Counted from the first letter of the stretch, positions 16,301 through 25,083 are shown. The stretch is DNA of 35,906 bases from CAYYVK01 sp964475145 (GCA_964475145.1 CAYYVK010000003.1:1-35906), one strand, 5' to 3'. The notes: a model not told the origin generated them from the sequence alone. Translations and numbers: made by a program.

Positions 16301-17399
16301 ATTACCAAAAATCGTATTAGAAAATATTGAAAAGGTTGCTCAGAAAAAAAGATTGACTAAAGAACAAAAAGAATTGTTAAGAAGAGAAGTTGAAAAGGTA
16401 TACATGAAACAGAAAGTAGAACCAGGAGAAGCTATAGGAATAATTGCCTCCCAAAGTATATCTGAACCAGCTACACAAATGACGATGAAGACATTTCACT
16501 TTGCTGGTGCTGCGGGAGTAAAAATTACACAAGGTCTTCCTCGTTTAATAGAAATCTTCGATGCTAAGCGTGAGCCAGAAACACCTATGATGACCATCTA
16601 TTTGAAGAAGGAATATAATAATGCAGAAAGCGCAGAAAAGTTTGCAGAAGAAATTATAGAAAGGAAAATTGTTAACATAGTTAAAAATGTTTCAATAAAT
16701 CTTAACGAAGGTATAATAGAAATAGAACTTTCTGACAGAAAAAGAGAAGGAACAGTAATAAAGAGTATAAGGGAGTCTTTGGAAAACGTAAACGTGAGAA
16801 CAAGAGGCGAAAAAATAGTAGTAGCCCCGAAAGAAGAGCTATCAATAAAAGATTTACAAAAACTAAGGAACGATATACTAAAAATTAAGATAAGTGGTAT
16901 CAGAGGGATTGAAAATGCTGTTGTTAGAATGGAAGGTAACGATTGGATAGTAACTACGATAGGAAGTAACCTTGCTGACATTTTGAAGTTAAAGGAAGTG
17001 GATGAGCAAAGAACTATAACAAACGATATCCATGAAACTGCTAAAGTACTTGGAATAGAAGCTGCTAGAAACTTGATAATAGAAGAGGCTACAAAAACAC
17101 TTCAAGAACAAGGGCTTGATGTGGATGTAAGGCATGTTATGCTCGTCAGCGATATAATGTGCTTCTCTGGAGAAGTAAGACCTATAGGAAGATACGGCGT
17201 TGCTGGAAGTAAAACTTCCATACTAGCCAGAGCTGCTTTTGAAGAAACGATAAAGCATTTGGTAAGAGCCAGCATAAGAAACGAGTCTGACAACCTCAGT
17301 GGTATTTTTGAGAATGTAATGATTGGGCAGGTCATTCCTTCTGGTACTGGTATGTTTGATTTGATTGCAAACTTTCCAGAAGAAAAGAAAGAAGAATGA
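16269..17399 (+). CDS. rpoA2: RNA polymerase subunit A'' (Rpo1 C-terminal)
   Basis: C-terminal part of the largest subunit, including the trigger loop and jaw; 376 residues. The block EPGEAIGIIASQSISEPATQMTMKTFHFAGAA (residues about 51-82, cited in part) is the trigger-helix region. GLPRLIEIFDAKREPETPMM follows, and SGEVRPIGRYGVAGSKTSILARAAFEET closes the conserved part. The TTG start at 16269 is chosen because GGTGGT lies about 8 nt upstream and the protein begins LVELPKIVLENIEK soon after. It overlaps the end of rpoA1 by 32 nt in another frame. Confidence 0.96.
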   Translation: MKESQKESLVELPKIVLENIEKVAQKKRLTKEQKELLRREVEKVYMKQKVEPGEAIGIIASQSISEPATQMTMKTFHFAGAAGVKITQGLPRLIEIFDAKREPETPMMTIYLKKEYNNAESAEKFAEEIIERKIVNIVKNVSINLNEGIIEIELSDRKREGTVIKSIRESLENVNVRTRGEKIVVAPKEELSIKDLQKLRNDILKIKISGIRGIENAVVRMEGNDWIVTTIGSNLADILKLKEVDEQRTITNDIHETAKVLGIEAARNLIIEEATKTLQEQGLDVDVRHVMLVSDIMCFSGEVRPIGRYGVAGSKTSILARAAFEETIKHLVRASIRNESDNLSGIFENVMIGQVIPSGTGMFDLIANFPEEKKEE

Positions 17400-17453
17400 T
17401 AAGTATTTAAGCTAAAATATTTATTATTCTGATAAATTTTGAAGGTGTAAGAA

Positions 17454-17714
17454 ATGGTAACACAAGAAGAAATTAGGTCTGCAGTAAGTAAAGGAAACGT
17501 AATTATAGGCTATAGAGAATCTATAAAGTATTTAAAATCAAACACTCCTAAGTTGGTAGTAATAGCGAACAACATTCCTGAGCGAATGAGAAAGAACTTA
17601 GAAGATGTATCGAGTGTTTCAGGAGCAAGAGTAGAAGTGTTTGAAAAGGACAGCGTAAGCCTTGGTGTTATATGTGGTAAACCATTTCCTGTAAGCGTGT
17701 TAGTGATAAAATGA
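17454..17714 (+). CDS. rpl30e: Ribosomal protein eL30
   Basis: An 86-residue large-subunit protein of the L7Ae/L30e fold. Family features are SKGNVIIGYRESIKYLK, KLVVIANNIPERMRKNLE and DSVSLGVICGKPFPVSVLVI. AAGGTG sits about 6 nt before ATG. A 54-base AT-rich gap after rpoA2 contains TATA-like TATTTAAG and AAATATTTATTA, so a secondary promoter is possible. The stop overlaps the nusA start (ATGA). Confidence 0.95.
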   Translation: MVTQEEIRSAVSKGNVIIGYRESIKYLKSNTPKLVVIANNIPERMRKNLEDVSSVSGARVEVFEKDSVSLGVICGKPFPVSVLVIK

Positions 17715-18133
17715 CTATAGTGCTAGACAATAATACAATAAACCTTATAACATTCTTTGAAAATTTTACTGGTGTTACAGTAAAAGATTGTATAGTAGAT
17801 GAGGAGACAAATACTGTATATTTTCTGGTAGAAGAAGGAAAAATAGGTCTTGCTATAGGCAAGAATGGTTTTAACGTCAAAAATGTTGAGAAAGTTCTTA
17901 ATAAAAAAGTAAAATTGATAGAATTCTCTTCAGATGTTTGTAAGTTTATAAAAAACCTAATACCAAAAGCTAATGAGATAACCATCAAGAACGGTCAAGA
18001 AAAAAGAATCGTAGAGATAAAGGTTGGAAAAAATGAAAAACCTTCTGTGATTGGAAGAGATAAAAGAAAATTAAAAATTATGAAAGAAATATTAAGAAGG
18101 AACTACAAATTTGATGAACTGATCGTAAGGTGA
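17711..18133 (+). CDS. nusA: Archaeal NusA-type KH protein
   Basis: A 140-residue protein made of two KH domains, the archaeal short form of NusA that lacks the N-terminal polymerase-binding and S1 domains. IGLAIGKNGFNVKNVEK is the first KH GxxG loop and PSVIGRDKRKLKIMKE corresponds to the second. It is thought to bind RNA and act in transcription elongation or termination. It lies in the classical archaeal order between rpl30e (4-nt overlap) and rps12. Confidence 0.93.
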   Translation: MTIVLDNNTINLITFFENFTGVTVKDCIVDEETNTVYFLVEEGKIGLAIGKNGFNVKNVEKVLNKKVKLIEFSSDVCKFIKNLIPKANEITIKNGQEKRIVEIKVGKNEKPSVIGRDKRKLKIMKEILRRNYKFDELIVR

Positions 18134-18140
18134 CTTGTAC

Positions 18141-18563
18141 ATGCCAGGAGAGTTTAGCGCAAGGAAGTTGAAGAGAACGAGAAAAAAGTTTAGATGGAAA
18201 AGTATAGCCTACAAAAGAAGGATGTTGCAACTTTGGAAGAAAGACCCACTAGAAGGAGCACCACAAGCAAGAGGAATAGTAATCGATAAACGTGCGGTAG
18301 AGCAGAAAAAACCAGCTTCTGGTCTAACAAAAGCTGTCAGAGTTCAATTAATTAAAAACAATGTTCAAGTAACTGCTCATGTGCCAGGAGAAGGTGCTAT
18401 AGACCTGATAAACGAGCATGACGAAGTAATTATAGAAAAGGTTGGAGGAGGACAGGGAGGACCAAAAGGAAGTATGGTTGGTATAAAGTATAAAGTTGTT
18501 AAGGTTAACGGTGTTGCTCTAAGCGAAATTCTTGCAGGTAAGAAACAAAAACCAATTAGGTAA
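18141..18563 (+). CDS. rps12: Ribosomal protein uS12
   Basis: Decoding-centre protein of the small subunit, 140 residues from ATG 18141. An in-frame TTG at 18135 lies only 1-2 nt from the ribosome-binding site AAGGTGA (18127-18133), while the ATG is correctly spaced. Conserved blocks are DPLEGAPQARGIVID, the KPASGLTKAVRVQL loop near the P-loop Lys-Pro region, HVPGEGAIDLINEHDEV and GGGQGGPKGSMVGIKYKVVKVNGV. Confidence 0.97.
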   Translation: MPGEFSARKLKRTRKKFRWKSIAYKRRMLQLWKKDPLEGAPQARGIVIDKRAVEQKKPASGLTKAVRVQLIKNNVQVTAHVPGEGAIDLINEHDEVIIEKVGGGQGGPKGSMVGIKYKVVKVNGVALSEILAGKKQKPIR

Positions 18564-18568
18564 GACTT

Positions 18569-19171
18569 ATGACGGAAATTAAACTTTTCAACAAATGGCC
18601 TGTAGACAATATAGAAGTTAAGGATCCTGGGCTAAAAAGATATATAAGCTTAAAGCCTGTAGTAATACCAAAGAGTGGGGGTAGACTAGCAAAACAACAA
18701 TTCCATAAGTCTAATGCTAACCTTGTTGAAAGGTTAATAGGCAAACTTATGGTTCCAGGGCATAGAGGTAAAAAACATACGATTAGCTCTGGTGATGTTG
18801 TAGGAAAATATATAACTGTTTATAAAATTGTAAAAAGGGCATTTGAAAAAATAGAAAAGGAAACTGGGATAAACCCAATAGAAGTTTTTGTCAGAGCTGT
18901 AGAAAATGCAGCATTAAGAGAGGAGATAGCAGCTTATCAAGTAGGCGGTATTATAGTAAGAAAAGCTGTTGTTGTTTCTCCTCAAAGAAGGGTTGATATA
19001 GCATTGAGAATGATTGCACAAGCAGCTTACAGAAAAGCTCATGGAAAAAAAGAAAACATTGTTGATGCGTTAGCGAACGAAATAATAGGCGCTTACAAAA
19101 ACGATAAAAGTAAGTCTGAAGCAATAGCAGAAAAAGAAAGAATAGAAAAAGAAGCAGAAGGTGCAAGATAA
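18569..19171 (+). CDS. rps7: Ribosomal protein uS7
   Basis: Primary 16S-binding protein of the small-subunit head, 200 residues, normal for archaea. Blocks seen are FHKSNANLVERLIGKLMVPGH, FVRAVENAALREEIA, YQVGGIIVRKAVVVSPQRRVDIALR and AYRKAHGKKENIVDALANEII. A charged tail of about 20 residues ends the protein. ATG is 5 bases after the rps12 stop, so translation is probably coupled. Confidence 0.97.
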   Translation: MTEIKLFNKWPVDNIEVKDPGLKRYISLKPVVIPKSGGRLAKQQFHKSNANLVERLIGKLMVPGHRGKKHTISSGDVVGKYITVYKIVKRAFEKIEKETGINPIEVFVRAVENAALREEIAAYQVGGIIVRKAVVVSPQRRVDIALRMIAQAAYRKAHGKKENIVDALANEIIGAYKNDKSKSEAIAEKERIEKEAEGAR

Positions 19172-19243
19172 TCTCCACTTCTTCTTGTTGGTTAAAACAA
19201 TTAAATATTAAACGTACAAAATTTAGAAATACCAGTGTTAGAT

Positions 19244-21445
19244 ATGGTCAAAAAAGAGTTAGTAGAAAGGATACTTGAAGTAATGAGAGATCCTAGAAGA
19301 ATTAGAAATATTGCTACATCTAGTCATGTCCACCATGGGAAAACTTCCTTAACAGATAATCTAGCTGCCTTAGCTGGAATGATCTCAGAGAAAGTAGCAG
19401 CTGATGTTGAAACAGGAATGCTCACATGGATTGACGAACAAGAACGTAAGCGACAGTTAACAATTTATGGTGCGAACGTTTCAATGGTACACGAATTTGA
19501 AGGGGAAGACTATCTTATTAACCTTGTAGACACTCCTGGCCACGTGGATTTTGGTGGGGACGTTACTCGTGCAATGCGTGCAGTAGACGGAACTATTTGT
19601 CTAGTGTGTGCGGTAGAAGGAGTAATGCCTCAGACCGAAACAGTTTTTAGACAAGCACTCAGGGAACGTGTAAAGCCTGTTCTTTTCATTAATAAAGTTG
19701 ATAGATTGATAAAAGAACTTAAGCTTAGCCCAGAAGAAATGCAAAAAAGGTTTGAAGAAATTATTCATGAGGTAAATGGTTTAATTCAAAAGTATGCTGA
19801 GGATGAATACAAGAATAAGTGGATGGTTAATGTTGCTAATGGTTCTGTGGCCTTTGGTTCTGCAGTTAAGAAGTGGGCTATATCAGTTCCTTTCATGAAA
19901 AAAACTGGAATTACTTTTAAAGACATAATTGATATTACACTAGCTGGGAGGGAAGATGAACTGGCAAAAATTGCGCCACTTCATCAAGTAGTTCTAGATA
20001 TGATTGTTAAGCACTTACCAAGTCCATTAGAAGCTCAGAAGTATAGGTTGGGGAAAATCTGGAAAGGTAATTTAGATTCTGAAATCGGAAAACAAATGCT
20101 TTCTTGCGATATGAACGGGAAGCTTATGATGATTATAACAAAAGTTGTTCCTGATCCTCATGTCGGTTATGTGGCTACTGGAAGGATTTTTTCAGGTAAG
20201 ATTTACAAAGGGAAAGATGTGTATTTGATTGGTCAACACAAGCAAGAAAAAATACAACAAGTGGCTGTTTATAAAGGTGCAACTAGGATACCAGTAGATG
20301 AAGTTGTGGCTGGAAATATAGCTGGGATTGTTGGTATACCGGATGCATTCACAGGAGAAACTGTATGCGAACCAGGTATGGTAGTAGAACCTTTTGAAGA
20401 AATTAAACATTTGTTCGAGCCTGTTGTGACTAAATCTATAGAACCTAAAAATCCGATGGAACTTCCTAAGCTTATCGAAGCACTCAAAAAAATAGGGAGA
20501 GAAGACTCTGTTCTTCAAGTTAAAATAAATCAAGAAACTGGTGAATACCTTGTCTCTGGTTTAGGCGAATTACACTTAGAAGCTAAAGTAGAAAACAAAC
20601 TAAAAGAACTTGGGATAGATGTTGAGATGAGTAAGCCTATTGTAGTATATCGTGAAACTATCTTCAAGAAGTCTCCAGAAGTAGAAGGGAAATCACCCAA
20701 CAAGCACAACAAGCTTATATTTGTGGTAGAACCCCTTGAGGACGAAGTATACAAAGCTATGATTGAAGGTGAAATACCTAGCCAGCTTGAAATGAGAGGA
20801 AAACATTTAGAAATCATGAAGAAGATATCAGAACTTGGAATGCCATACGATGAAGCGAAAAATATACTAGTAATTCATAACAAGAATGTGCTCATAGACG
20901 TGACGAAAGGTATTCAGTACTTGAACGAGGTGATAGAAATGGTTAAGGATGCCTTTAAGGAAGTTTGTGAAGATGGACCATTAGCAAGAGAGCCGTGTAT
21001 AAAGATTAAAGCAAAGCTGGTGGATGCCGAACTTCATGAAGATCCTGTTCATAGAGGACCTGGTCAAATAATGCCAGCTGTAAGGTATGCCATTAGACAG
21101 GCTATGCTAAAAGCTGATGCAACCCTCCTTGAGCCTAAGCAAACAATAAGGATAGATTCACCTTCAGAGCTTGTTGGAAGCGTGATAAGAGAAGTGGAGA
21201 GTAGAAGAGGGCAAATACTAGACATGAAAGAAGAGAAAGGAGTCACTATAATCACTGCGAAAATGCCTGTAAGTGATATGTTTGGATTCGATGCTAGCCT
21301 TAAGTCGGCCACATCTGGACGTGGTTTTTACAGCTTGATAGAAACTAGCTTTGAAAAATTACCCACCGAACTAAGAGATGAAGTAATAAAATCTATAAGG
21401 AAGAGAAAAGGATTGCCTGAAGATATACCTCAACCAGAAGTGTAA
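19244..21445 (+). CDS. fusA: Elongation factor 2, with unusual G1 and switch I residues
   Basis: GTPase that drives ribosomal translocation, 733 residues. Domain order is normal: G domain with VDTPGHVDFGGDVTRAMR and NKVDR; domain II; LVSGLGELHLEAKV in domain III; and domain IV with LHEDPVHRGPGQIMPAVR, which keeps the His that is modified to diphthamide. Two motifs deviate from the familiar form. G1 reads SSHVHHGKTS (Asp of the usual AHxDHGKT replaced by His30), and switch I reads RKRQLTI instead of RGITI, though the key Thr73 is kept. Start ATG 19244 follows TATA-like TTAAATATTA (19201-19210); an in-frame GTG at 19235 is an alternative start. Confidence 0.95.
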   Translation: MVKKELVERILEVMRDPRRIRNIATSSHVHHGKTSLTDNLAALAGMISEKVAADVETGMLTWIDEQERKRQLTIYGANVSMVHEFEGEDYLINLVDTPGHVDFGGDVTRAMRAVDGTICLVCAVEGVMPQTETVFRQALRERVKPVLFINKVDRLIKELKLSPEEMQKRFEEIIHEVNGLIQKYAEDEYKNKWMVNVANGSVAFGSAVKKWAISVPFMKKTGITFKDIIDITLAGREDELAKIAPLHQVVLDMIVKHLPSPLEAQKYRLGKIWKGNLDSEIGKQMLSCDMNGKLMMIITKVVPDPHVGYVATGRIFSGKIYKGKDVYLIGQHKQEKIQQVAVYKGATRIPVDEVVAGNIAGIVGIPDAFTGETVCEPGMVVEPFEEIKHLFEPVVTKSIEPKNPMELPKLIEALKKIGREDSVLQVKINQETGEYLVSGLGELHLEAKVENKLKELGIDVEMSKPIVVYRETIFKKSPEVEGKSPNKHNKLIFVVEPLEDEVYKAMIEGEIPSQLEMRGKHLEIMKKISELGMPYDEAKNILVIHNKNVLIDVTKGIQYLNEVIEMVKDAFKEVCEDGPLAREPCIKIKAKLVDAELHEDPVHRGPGQIMPAVRYAIRQAMLKADATLLEPKQTIRIDSPSELVGSVIREVESRRGQILDMKEEKGVTIITAKMPVSDMFGFDASLKSATSGRGFYSLIETSFEKLPTELRDEVIKSIRKRKGLPEDIPQPEV

Positions 21446-21493
21446 AATATTTAAATATGGAATATAATTAAAGATATACCAAAAGGTGATTGT

Positions 21494-22768
21494 TTGCCTG
21501 CAAAGCCGCATTTGAATATAATAACAGCTGGACACGTAGATCATGGTAAGTCCACTTTGGTCGGTAGGCTACTCTTCGAATCTGGTGCTATCAGAGAAGA
21601 AGAACTAAAAAAGTTACAAGCTCTCGCACAGGAATTTAAGATCGAGGGTGCAGAATTTGCTTACATAATGGACAAAGAAAAAGAAGAGAGAGTTCGTGGA
21701 ATGACGATAGATATTATGCATAAGCCTTTTGAAACTAACAAATATTTCTTCACCATCATAGACTGTCCTGGACACAGAGACTTTGTTAAAAACATGATAA
21801 CCGGGGCCTCACAGGCTGATGGTGCTATTTTAGTGATTTCTGCTAGACCTGGTGAGGGTATTCAAGAACAAACAAAAGAGCATACCTTCCTGATAAAAGT
21901 TTTAGGTATAAACCAACTTATTGTAGTAATAACAAAAATGGACTTAGCAAACTGGAGCAAAGACGTTTATGAAAAATTGAAAAATGATGCTATTGCCTTG
22001 CTTAAACCTTTAGGTTTTGATGTGAATAAAATACCATTTATTCCTATATCTGGTCAACTTGGCGACAATCTTTTTAAGAAATCAGATAAAATGCCCTGGT
22101 ATACAGGACCGACTCTAATCGAAGCTTTAGACATGTTCCAAGTGCCCCCAAGACCTGTAGATAAACCTTTAAGATTGCCTGTTCAAGACGTTTATAGCAT
22201 AACAGGTGTAGGTACCGTACCTGTTGGTAAGGTTGAAACAGGTATACTAAGAGAAGGTGATAAAATAATATTCGAACCTTCTGGAGTAACAGGTGAGGTA
22301 AAGTCTATAGAAATACATCACCAAAGAATACCAGAAGCTAGACCCGGTGATAACGTGGGTTTCAACGTTCGTGGAGTTGCAAAAGAGCAGATCAAAAGAG
22401 GTGACGTTGTTGGACATCCAGACAACCCACCCACAGTAGCTAAAGAGTTTACCGCACAAATAATCGTTTTGCAACACCCGACTGTAATTACAGCTGGATA
22501 TACCCCTGTTTTCCACTGTCACACTGCAACTCAAGCTTGCACAATTGAAGAGATAATAGCGAAGATTGACCCAAGAACCGGACAAGTCATTCAAGAAAAG
22601 CCTGATTTTATAAAGACTGGTGATGCAGCTAGAGTTAGAGTAAGGCCATTAAGACCATTTGTTATAGAGAAGCAATCAGATTTTCCTGAATTAGCAAGAT
22701 TCGCCATAAGAGATATGGGAATTACAGTTGCAGCTGGAGTTTGTTTAGATGTAGTTAAAGCTAAGTGA
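21494..22768 (+). CDS. tuf: Elongation factor 1-alpha (aEF-Tu)
   Basis: Delivers aminoacyl-tRNA to the ribosome; 424 residues from TTG 21494. The start is set by AAAAGGTGAT about 4 nt upstream and by the family-typical opening PAKPHLNIITAGHVDHGKST. G motifs: GHVDHGKST (G1), RVRGMTID (switch I), DCPGHRDFVKNMITGASQADGAILV (G3 region, cited in part) and ITKMDL (G4). Domains II and III follow with RLPVQDVYSITGVGTVPVGKV and HPTVITAGYTPVFHCHTA. It lies 48 nt after EF-2; this adjacency is common in archaea. Confidence 0.97.
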   Translation: MPAKPHLNIITAGHVDHGKSTLVGRLLFESGAIREEELKKLQALAQEFKIEGAEFAYIMDKEKEERVRGMTIDIMHKPFETNKYFFTIIDCPGHRDFVKNMITGASQADGAILVISARPGEGIQEQTKEHTFLIKVLGINQLIVVITKMDLANWSKDVYEKLKNDAIALLKPLGFDVNKIPFIPISGQLGDNLFKKSDKMPWYTGPTLIEALDMFQVPPRPVDKPLRLPVQDVYSITGVGTVPVGKVETGILREGDKIIFEPSGVTGEVKSIEIHHQRIPEARPGDNVGFNVRGVAKEQIKRGDVVGHPDNPPTVAKEFTAQIIVLQHPTVITAGYTPVFHCHTATQACTIEEIIAKIDPRTGQVIQEKPDFIKTGDAARVRVRPLRPFVIEKQSDFPELARFAIRDMGITVAAGVCLDVVKAK

Positions 22769-22937
22769 ACCACTTTTACATAAACCTGATGCTGTTAGTT
22801 GGCCTAGTTTACAAGTTTTAAAGAATTATTTCTAAACATCTACCCAAGGACAATCGAAATTTTCGAGTCAGAACCTTTGAAAAACTCGTTTATGTCTAGA
22901 AAGCTCTGAGGTGAGAAAGATTTTCCAATAGAAAAGG

Positions 22938-22946
22938 ATTTAAATA
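22938..22946 (+). promoter_or_regulatory. TATA box of rps10
   Basis: ATTTAAATA is centred 27 nt before the rps10 ATG, with no Shine-Dalgarno sequence, which suggests a leaderless message started separately from the upstream operon. The rest of the 200-base gap (22769-22968) shows only a short AAGTG/CACTT repeat at the tuf stop followed by TTTT, a possible terminator, and TCGAAATTTTCGA. Confidence 0.5.
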
Positions 22947-22968
22947 AGCATTAACTAAGGTTGTTAAT

Positions 22969-23289
22969 ATGCAATTAGCAAAGATAAAACTAAGCGGGAA
23001 GGACCCTGCACAACTAGATAGGATATGTGCTGAAATAAAAGAGATAGCAAAAAAGTTTGGTGTAGATTATAGAGGACCTATACCATTACCAACAAAAATA
23101 CTCAGAGTAACTACGCTCAAAACACCATGTGGTGACGGCACTGGCCATGGCAATGCAACTTATGATAAGTGGGAGATGAGAATACATAAAAGGTTGATGG
23201 AAGTTCAAGCCGACGATAGAACGTTAAGACAAATTATGAGAATAAATGTTCCCCAAGATGTTCACATAGAAATCAAATTACAAAGCTAA
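22969..23289 (+). CDS. rps10: Ribosomal protein uS10
   Basis: Small-subunit head protein, 106 residues, the usual archaeal length. Family blocks are KIKLSGKDPAQLDRICAEIK, GPIPLPTKILRVTTLKTPCG, WEMRIHKRLMEVQADDRTLR and INVPQDVHIEIKL. It closes the canonical EF-2/EF-1alpha/S10 cluster, although here it seems to have its own promoter. Confidence 0.97.
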   Translation: MQLAKIKLSGKDPAQLDRICAEIKEIAKKFGVDYRGPIPLPTKILRVTTLKTPCGDGTGHGNATYDKWEMRIHKRLMEVQADDRTLRQIMRINVPQDVHIEIKLQS

Positions 23290-23318
23290 TTTATTCTCTG
23301 ATTACAATACTATTTTTA

Positions 23319-23885
23319 ATGTCTCTTACAATTATCATTTCTGGTCCTGCCGGAAGCGGTAAAAACACGCTCGCCAAAAGATTAGCAAAAAGGTACAAAT
23401 TAAAACTTTATACTGGTAGCGACTTCTTTAAGAAAGTAGCAAAAAAATATGGTTTCAATTTTCGAAAAAACTTTTGGGATAGCGAAGAAGGTATGAAATT
23501 CTTAGAGTTAAGGAGTAGAGACCACTCTATAGATAGAGAGGTGGATAACCTTCTTTTAGAGATTGTAAAAAAAGGGAACGTAGTTATCACATCATGGACC
23601 TTGCCCTACTTGGGCACTCCTGGAATTAAAATATTTATAACAGCCAGTCCAGAAGAGAGGGCCATAAGAATAGCTAGAAGAGATAGAATAGAATTTAAAG
23701 AAGCTCTAGAAGTAGTAAAAAGAAGGGATGAAGAAAACTTGAACCTTTACAAGAAAATATACGGTTTTAATTTTGGCAAGGATTTGAGTGTATTCGATAT
23801 AGTCCTAGACACTACTGATATGGAAATAAGGGATGTTGAAAAAGAAGTTGTTAGGCGTATAGAATCTCTTAGAAATGCTAAATAA
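23319..23885 (+). CDS. cmk: Cytidylate kinase, archaeal type
   Basis: Phosphorylates CMP or dCMP with ATP in pyrimidine nucleotide metabolism. The 188-residue protein begins with P-loop GPAGSGKNTLAKRLA, then LKLYTGSDFFKKVAKKYG (CMP-binding region), IDREVDNLLLEIVKKGNVVITSW and ASPEERAIRIARRD (lid Arg residues). Its length fits the archaeal Cmk family. A related AMP-kinase-like role is less likely given the SDFF and IDREVD signatures. ATG lies 29 bases after rps10. Confidence 0.86.
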   Translation: MSLTIIISGPAGSGKNTLAKRLAKRYKLKLYTGSDFFKKVAKKYGFNFRKNFWDSEEGMKFLELRSRDHSIDREVDNLLLEIVKKGNVVITSWTLPYLGTPGIKIFITASPEERAIRIARRDRIEFKEALEVVKRRDEENLNLYKKIYGFNFGKDLSVFDIVLDTTDMEIRDVEKEVVRRIESLRNAK

Positions 23886-23950
23886 TTTCTTTTGAAATAT
23901 ATTTTTGATTTCAGATTTGAATTTAAAAAAGATGTTTTATAAAGAATCTC

Positions 23951-24094
23951 GTGCCTTTATCAAACTCTAAAATCAAATGCCCAAGATGTAAAGCCAAAAT
24001 TCTGAAGCAGATCCTCAAAAAAACTGGTGGAAAATGTAACAACTGTGGGTATTTGATAGCAAATTCTGTTGAAAAGTTTTTAAAAAAGACCTAA
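23951..24094 (+). CDS. Zinc-ribbon microprotein, 47 residues
   Basis: A GTG-start reading frame with one CPRC and one CNNC knuckle (residues 10-13 and 29-32), a typical rubredoxin-like zinc ribbon, and a basic C-terminus ending KFLKKT. TATA-like TTTAAAAAAGATGTTTTATAA lies just upstream (cited loosely, about 23921-23941). The stop TAA (24092-24094) overlaps the stop of the opposite-strand microprotein. No named family recognised; small zinc ribbons of this type are often RNA- or ribosome-associated. Confidence 0.6.
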   Translation: MPLSNSKIKCPRCKAKILKQILKKTGGKCNNCGYLIANSVEKFLKKT

Positions 24095-24195
24095 AATTTT
24101 TTACGACACTTTTTACAAAGATATAAAGACTTATATTTGAAAAGCTTTCCAACTTTCTTAACAGACTGGCCACAACCGTCACATTTAGTATGCAC
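24091..24195 (-). CDS. Zinc-ribbon microprotein, 34 residues
   Basis: Starts at GTG 24195 as MHTKCDGCGQSVKK, continues with a basic linker and ends LYLCKKCRKKF. CDGC (5-8) and CKKC (27-30) make a minimal zinc ribbon. It lies 30 nt downstream of the methionine aminopeptidase gene on the same strand, so it may be its last operon gene. Its TAG (24091-24093) interlocks with the TAA of the plus-strand zinc ribbon. The paired CxxC knuckles in so short a frame argue for a real gene, but there is no independent evidence. Confidence 0.5.
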   Translation of the reverse strand: MHTKCDGCGQSVKKVGKLFKYKSLYLCKKCRKKF

Positions 24196-24225
24196 AAATA
24201 TTTTTTGGATTTTAAGTTTAAATTT

Positions 24226-25083
24226 TTATTCTACAAGAATTGTAGTTTCTGCAACAGCGACTGGTCTGCCTGTTTCTTCTTTCAAAGGTGGATAAGCCAC
24301 TATAGCATTTGCCTCTAAAAGTTCTCTAATGGCCATTTCCATCTTTATCTTTGGTACGTTTTTTATCCACCTTGGAGTGAAAGGTAAACCTTCAAACTCA
24401 GTTTTAGCCAGTTCTAGTATTTTTCTCGCTTCCCATAATCTTACTGGTTTATCCTGCTCAAACCTATATATACAAGGAGGTTCTGACTCTTTCACAAGCC
24501 CTGAACCATCTGTAACAAAAACTTCTATGGCTATTGCTTGATCACGAATTTCGTCTTGAATGTTATTTTTAACATTTGGTATAGAGGGTTGTGCATGGAC
24601 CGTATACCTATCCAAACCATGGCCTGTTAAGTTTCTAATAACCTTAAATCCGAATGATGTTACAGTATCTTCAATTACTTCTGATAACTCACAAACTTTT
24701 ACGCCCTTCCTTACCAAAATTACTGCTTTTTCTAATGCTTTCTCCGACGCTTCTATCAGTGGATTTTTATCATCACCTACACATACAGTAAATGCTTGAT
24801 CCCATATGTAGCCATTCACTTGTACACCAAAATCTATTTTCACCAAATCACCATCCTTAAGAATTAAGGAAGTATCAGTAGGAGAGTAGTGTGCAGCTAT
24901 TTCATTAACACATACGTTTACAGGCCAGGCAGGTTTTCCCTTTTTATCAATTATTAACTTCTCTATAGTTTCTGCAACACTCAATGCCGTAACATTCTCA
25001 AACTTAATACTTTTAGCATATTTCAGTACTTCGTCAGAAATACTCTTAGCTTTCTTATAACATTCTTTTGCTTCCTCTTCCAT
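24226..25083 (-). CDS. map: Methionine aminopeptidase, type II archaeal
   Basis: Removes the initiator methionine from nascent proteins; 285 residues. The metal ligands are all readable: Asp in VKIDFGV and Asp 11 residues later in GYIWDQ; His in TGHGLDRYTVHAQPSIPN; Glu in AIEVFVTDG; and the final Glu in AVAETTILVE. The substrate-contacting His is in AAHYSPTDTS. The type II insertion is present. Small departures from the usual motifs are NGYIWD for DGYIAD and IEVF for IEPF. A divergent gap of 33 nt separates it from the rhomboid gene. Confidence 0.95.
   Translation of the reverse strand: MEEEAKECYKKAKSISDEVLKYAKSIKFENVTALSVAETIEKLIIDKKGKPAWPVNVCVNEIAAHYSPTDTSLILKDGDLVKIDFGVQVNGYIWDQAFTVCVGDDKNPLIEASEKALEKAVILVRKGVKVCELSEVIEDTVTSFGFKVIRNLTGHGLDRYTVHAQPSIPNVKNNIQDEIRDQAIAIEVFVTDGSGLVKESEPPCIYRFEQDKPVRLWEARKILELAKTEFEGLPFTPRWIKNVPKIKMEMAIRELLEANAIVAYPPLKEETGRPVAVAETTILVE

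Noticed and set aside
22769..22968. Box C/D small RNA between tuf and rps10
   Set aside because: TGATG-like and CTGA-like boxes exist, but they are about 120 nt apart with no convincing C'/D' pair, too far for an archaeal C/D RNA.
24015..24197. 60-residue minus-strand frame over the zinc ribbons
   Set aside because: Different frame from the CxxC microprotein, no motif, and it runs opposite the plus-strand zinc ribbon.
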